Assembly (NCBI RefSeq): GCF_003952725.1
Contig: NZ_CP032509.1
Location: 3,186,001-3,250,000 of the forward strand
Source of the DNA: Georhizobium profundi
GTDB taxonomy: Bacteria > Pseudomonadota > Alphaproteobacteria > Rhizobiales > Rhizobiaceae
Direction: 5' to 3'
Length of the DNA stretch: 64,000 bases
Part shown: in pieces, positions 62,258-64,000 of the stretch
Layout: each line of letters begins with the position of its first letter
Position numbering within the stretch: position 1 is the stretch's first letter
Notes under the pieces: model-generated
Seen by the model: only the letters and a program-made list of their open reading frames with translations
What the model was told of the DNA's origin: nothing
Database searches by the model: none
Position numbers and translations under genes: made by a program

Positions 62258-63156
62258 GTGTGGTGCTGATTGGGGGAAATGGGCAGGTCGGCTACGAACT
62301 GAGGCGCGCGCTCGCGCCGTTTGGGCTCTCTGCCGTGCTCGATCGCAGCCGGCTCGATCTCAACGATCCCGATGCGGTGCGACCTGCCATCGAGGCGCTG
62401 GACGAACGACCCAAGGTCATTGTCAACGCCACCGCCTATACCGCAGTCGACAAGGCTGAGGACGATCAGGCTTCGGCAGATCGGGTCAATCATCTCAGCG
62501 TCGCCACGCTTGCGGAGACAGCCAGAGACCTGGGCGCCTGCCTGGTCCATTATTCGACCGACTACGTTTTCGACGGATCGAAGGACGGTCTTTATGGCGA
62601 GGATGATCCGACCGGGCCACTCGGTGTCTATGGCCAAACGAAGCTTGCCGGTGAGCAGGCCATTGTCCGATCGGGAGCTGCTCACCTGATCTTTCGGACA
62701 TCCTGGGTCTATGCCCGACGGGGCAAGAATTTTGCCGCCACGATGCTGAGGCTGGCCGCCGATCGCGAGGAACTCTCTGTTGTCGCCGATCAGGTTGGTG
62801 CTCCAACTTCGGCCGAACTGATTGCCGACGTGACGGCGATCGCGCTCGGTTCGACAAGCCTCGATCCGGATCGGCTGCGCACCATCTCGGGCATCTACCA
62901 TCTGGTGGCCGCGGGAGAGACGAGCTGGCATGGGTTTGCGCGCCACGTGATCGAACGCGCCAGCGCCAATGGCCGCCCTCTCAAGGCAAGCCCCGACCGG
63001 ATCAAGCCGATCGCCACGGCAGATTACCCGACCCCGGCCAAGCGTCCTGCCAATTCGCGACTGAACATTGGCAAGATCGAGCGCACCTTCGGCCTGCAGA
63101 TGCCGCGCTGGACCACCCATGTGGATCGGACGGTGGATCAATGGTGCGAGGCTTGA
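62254..63156 (+). CDS. rfbD: dTDP-4-dehydrorhamnose reductase
   Basis: Last enzyme of dTDP-L-rhamnose synthesis, 300 residues. NADPH-binding GGNGQVG, NATAYTAVDKAE, YSTDYVFDG and the Tyr-x3-Lys in VYGQTKLAGE are present. The four rfb genes form one operon with overlaps; the sulfotransferase begins inside its last codons. Confidence 0.96.
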   Translation: MSVVLIGGNGQVGYELRRALAPFGLSAVLDRSRLDLNDPDAVRPAIEALDERPKVIVNATAYTAVDKAEDDQASADRVNHLSVATLAETARDLGACLVHYSTDYVFDGSKDGLYGEDDPTGPLGVYGQTKLAGEQAIVRSGAAHLIFRTSWVYARRGKNFAATMLRLAADREELSVVADQVGAPTSAELIADVTAIALGSTSLDPDRLRTISGIYHLVAAGETSWHGFARHVIERASANGRPLKASPDRIKPIATADYPTPAKRPANSRLNIGKIERTFGLQMPRWTTHVDRTVDQWCEA

Positions 63157-64000
63157 GGCGTCGCGCCTTTGTCGTTCTCGGCATGCACCGTTCCGGCACG
63201 AGCGCGCTCACGCGCGTGCTCGCCCTGCTTGGCGCAGAACTTCCCCGCACGCTGATTGGTGCGGGTGCGGGAAATCCGCTTGGGCATTGGGAGTCGCAGC
63301 CGATCTGCGATCTCAACGACCGCATTCTGAAGGCCGCCGGCAGCACGTGGTATGATTGGCGCGCCATAGACGAGAGCTTCTTGTCCTCTTCCGAGCTGAC
63401 CGCTTTTGAGCCCGAGGCCCGCGCGATCCTTGCCGAGGAATTCGGCGATGCCAGGACCATCGTCCTCAAGGATCCGCGTATCTGCCGCCTCTATCCATTC
63501 TGGCGACAAGTGCTCGATTCGCTTGATATCCAGCCGATGCCGATCCTGCCGCTGCGGCATCCCGCCGAAGTTGCCGCTTCTCTCGAAGCGCGCGACGGGA
63601 TGCATCCGGCGCTTGGGCAGATCATCTGGCTTCGCCATGTATTGGATGCCGAGCGATTTACGCGGCATTCCCCTCGGGTCGTGACAACATTCGACAGTCT
63701 GCTGGGTGCTTGGGAAGGCGTTGCGCATCGGATTGCCGAGTGTTTCGAGGTCAGCATGGATGGGTCTGCTACCGCCGACAGCATTGGCTCATTCCTATCC
63801 GCTGATCAGCGCCATCACGCTGAGAGCGCGGCGACATCGGTGCTGCCCGAATGGGTCGACGCGAGCTATCAAGGGCTTCTGGCATTGGAGAAGGGCGTCG
63901 AGAAAGCAGACATCCTCGGGACGCTCACCGATATCGAAGCCAAGCTCCGCGCTTCAGAAGGTTGCTTCGCACCCATCACCACCGCTGCCATCGCCGTTGG
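63141..64000 (+). CDS. Sulfotransferase-like protein (3' end outside the window)
   Basis: Open frame running off the window after 286 codons. The PAPS-binding loop FVVLGMHRSGTSALTR (10-25) and the second motif TIVLKDPRICRLYPFW (about 108-123) match carbohydrate sulfotransferases of the P-loop type. Starts at ATG 63141, overlapping the rfbD end by 16 bases (GTG 63144 is possible). Being in the rhamnose operon, it probably sulfates a surface polysaccharide, though PAPS use is not proven. Confidence 0.78.
   Translation, partial: MVRGLRRRAFVVLGMHRSGTSALTRVLALLGAELPRTLIGAGAGNPLGHWESQPICDLNDRILKAAGSTWYDWRAIDESFLSSSELTAFEPEARAILAEEFGDARTIVLKDPRICRLYPFWRQVLDSLDIQPMPILPLRHPAEVAASLEARDGMHPALGQIIWLRHVLDAERFTRHSPRVVTTFDSLLGAWEGVAHRIAECFEVSMDGSATADSIGSFLSADQRHHAESAATSVLPEWVDASYQGLLALEKGVEKADILGTLTDIEAKLRASEGCFAPITTAAIAV

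Overview
The window is high-GC and almost fully coding. It looks like an alphaproteobacterium of the Hyphomicrobiales, probably Rhizobiaceae or a close relative. The evidence is the conserved order acpS-lepB-rnc-era-recO, the rsh-rpoZ and smpB-dapA-slt neighbourhoods, a porin_2-type porin, an EcfG-like promoter, DctB/DctD proteins of rhizobial type, and an RkpA/RkpG pair known from capsule synthesis in Sinorhizobium. No rRNA, tRNA, CRISPR array, insertion sequence or phage gene was recognised. Most of the window reads as stable chromosome.

Layout. 0.1-3.1 kb: a tight + strand run of YgfZ (Fe-S maintenance), an HD hydrolase, a tyrosine phosphatase and a Nudix-like NadQ regulator. 3.1-5.5 kb: an ECF sigma/anti-sigma pair divergent from a secreted DUF4394 protein, with matching promoter motifs on both strands. 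5.5-9.8 kb: the NAD genes nadC, nadB and nadA, with a LysM gene inserted in the opposite direction between nadA and nadB and a perfect palindrome (likely NadQ operator) in front of nadA. 10-13 kb: an MFS transporter, then a small Gly/Ser/Arg-rich exported protein followed, after an intrinsic terminator, by an HprK-like kinase fused to a PqqD-like domain. 13-20.5 kb: housekeeping genes recO, era, rnc, lepB, acpS, a DUF2062 gene, rsh and rpoZ. 20.7-30 kb: an NYN nuclease-like gene coupled to a family 5 uracil-DNA glycosylase, a collagen-like repeat protein, an acetyltransferase, smpB, dapA, a lytic transglycosylase, a hydrolase and a porin.

30-37 kb: amino-sugar genes (glmS, glmU, a sugar aminotransferase), a HerA-like ATPase and a PRC-barrel protein under an EcfG-type promoter. 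37-42.5 kb: a small secreted protein, ExbB, two unequal ExbD proteins and TonB in one operon, then an ABC exporter. 42.5-49 kb: DctB/DctD next to a tripartite tricarboxylate transporter (tctCBA). 49-64 kb: a DUF475 membrane protein, the RkpG/RkpA lipid-synthesis pair, the four dTDP-rhamnose genes and a sulfotransferase cut off by the window end, together a surface-polysaccharide region.

Best candidates for something undescribed: (1) the Tat-exported Gly/Ser/Arg-rich protein with its PqqD-fused HprK-like kinase, which resembles a peptide-modification cassette; (2) the two-part repeat/collagen-like secreted protein; (3) the ExbD pair in which one copy lacks the proton-pathway Asp; (4) the split NAD operon with its operator and regulator in the same window.
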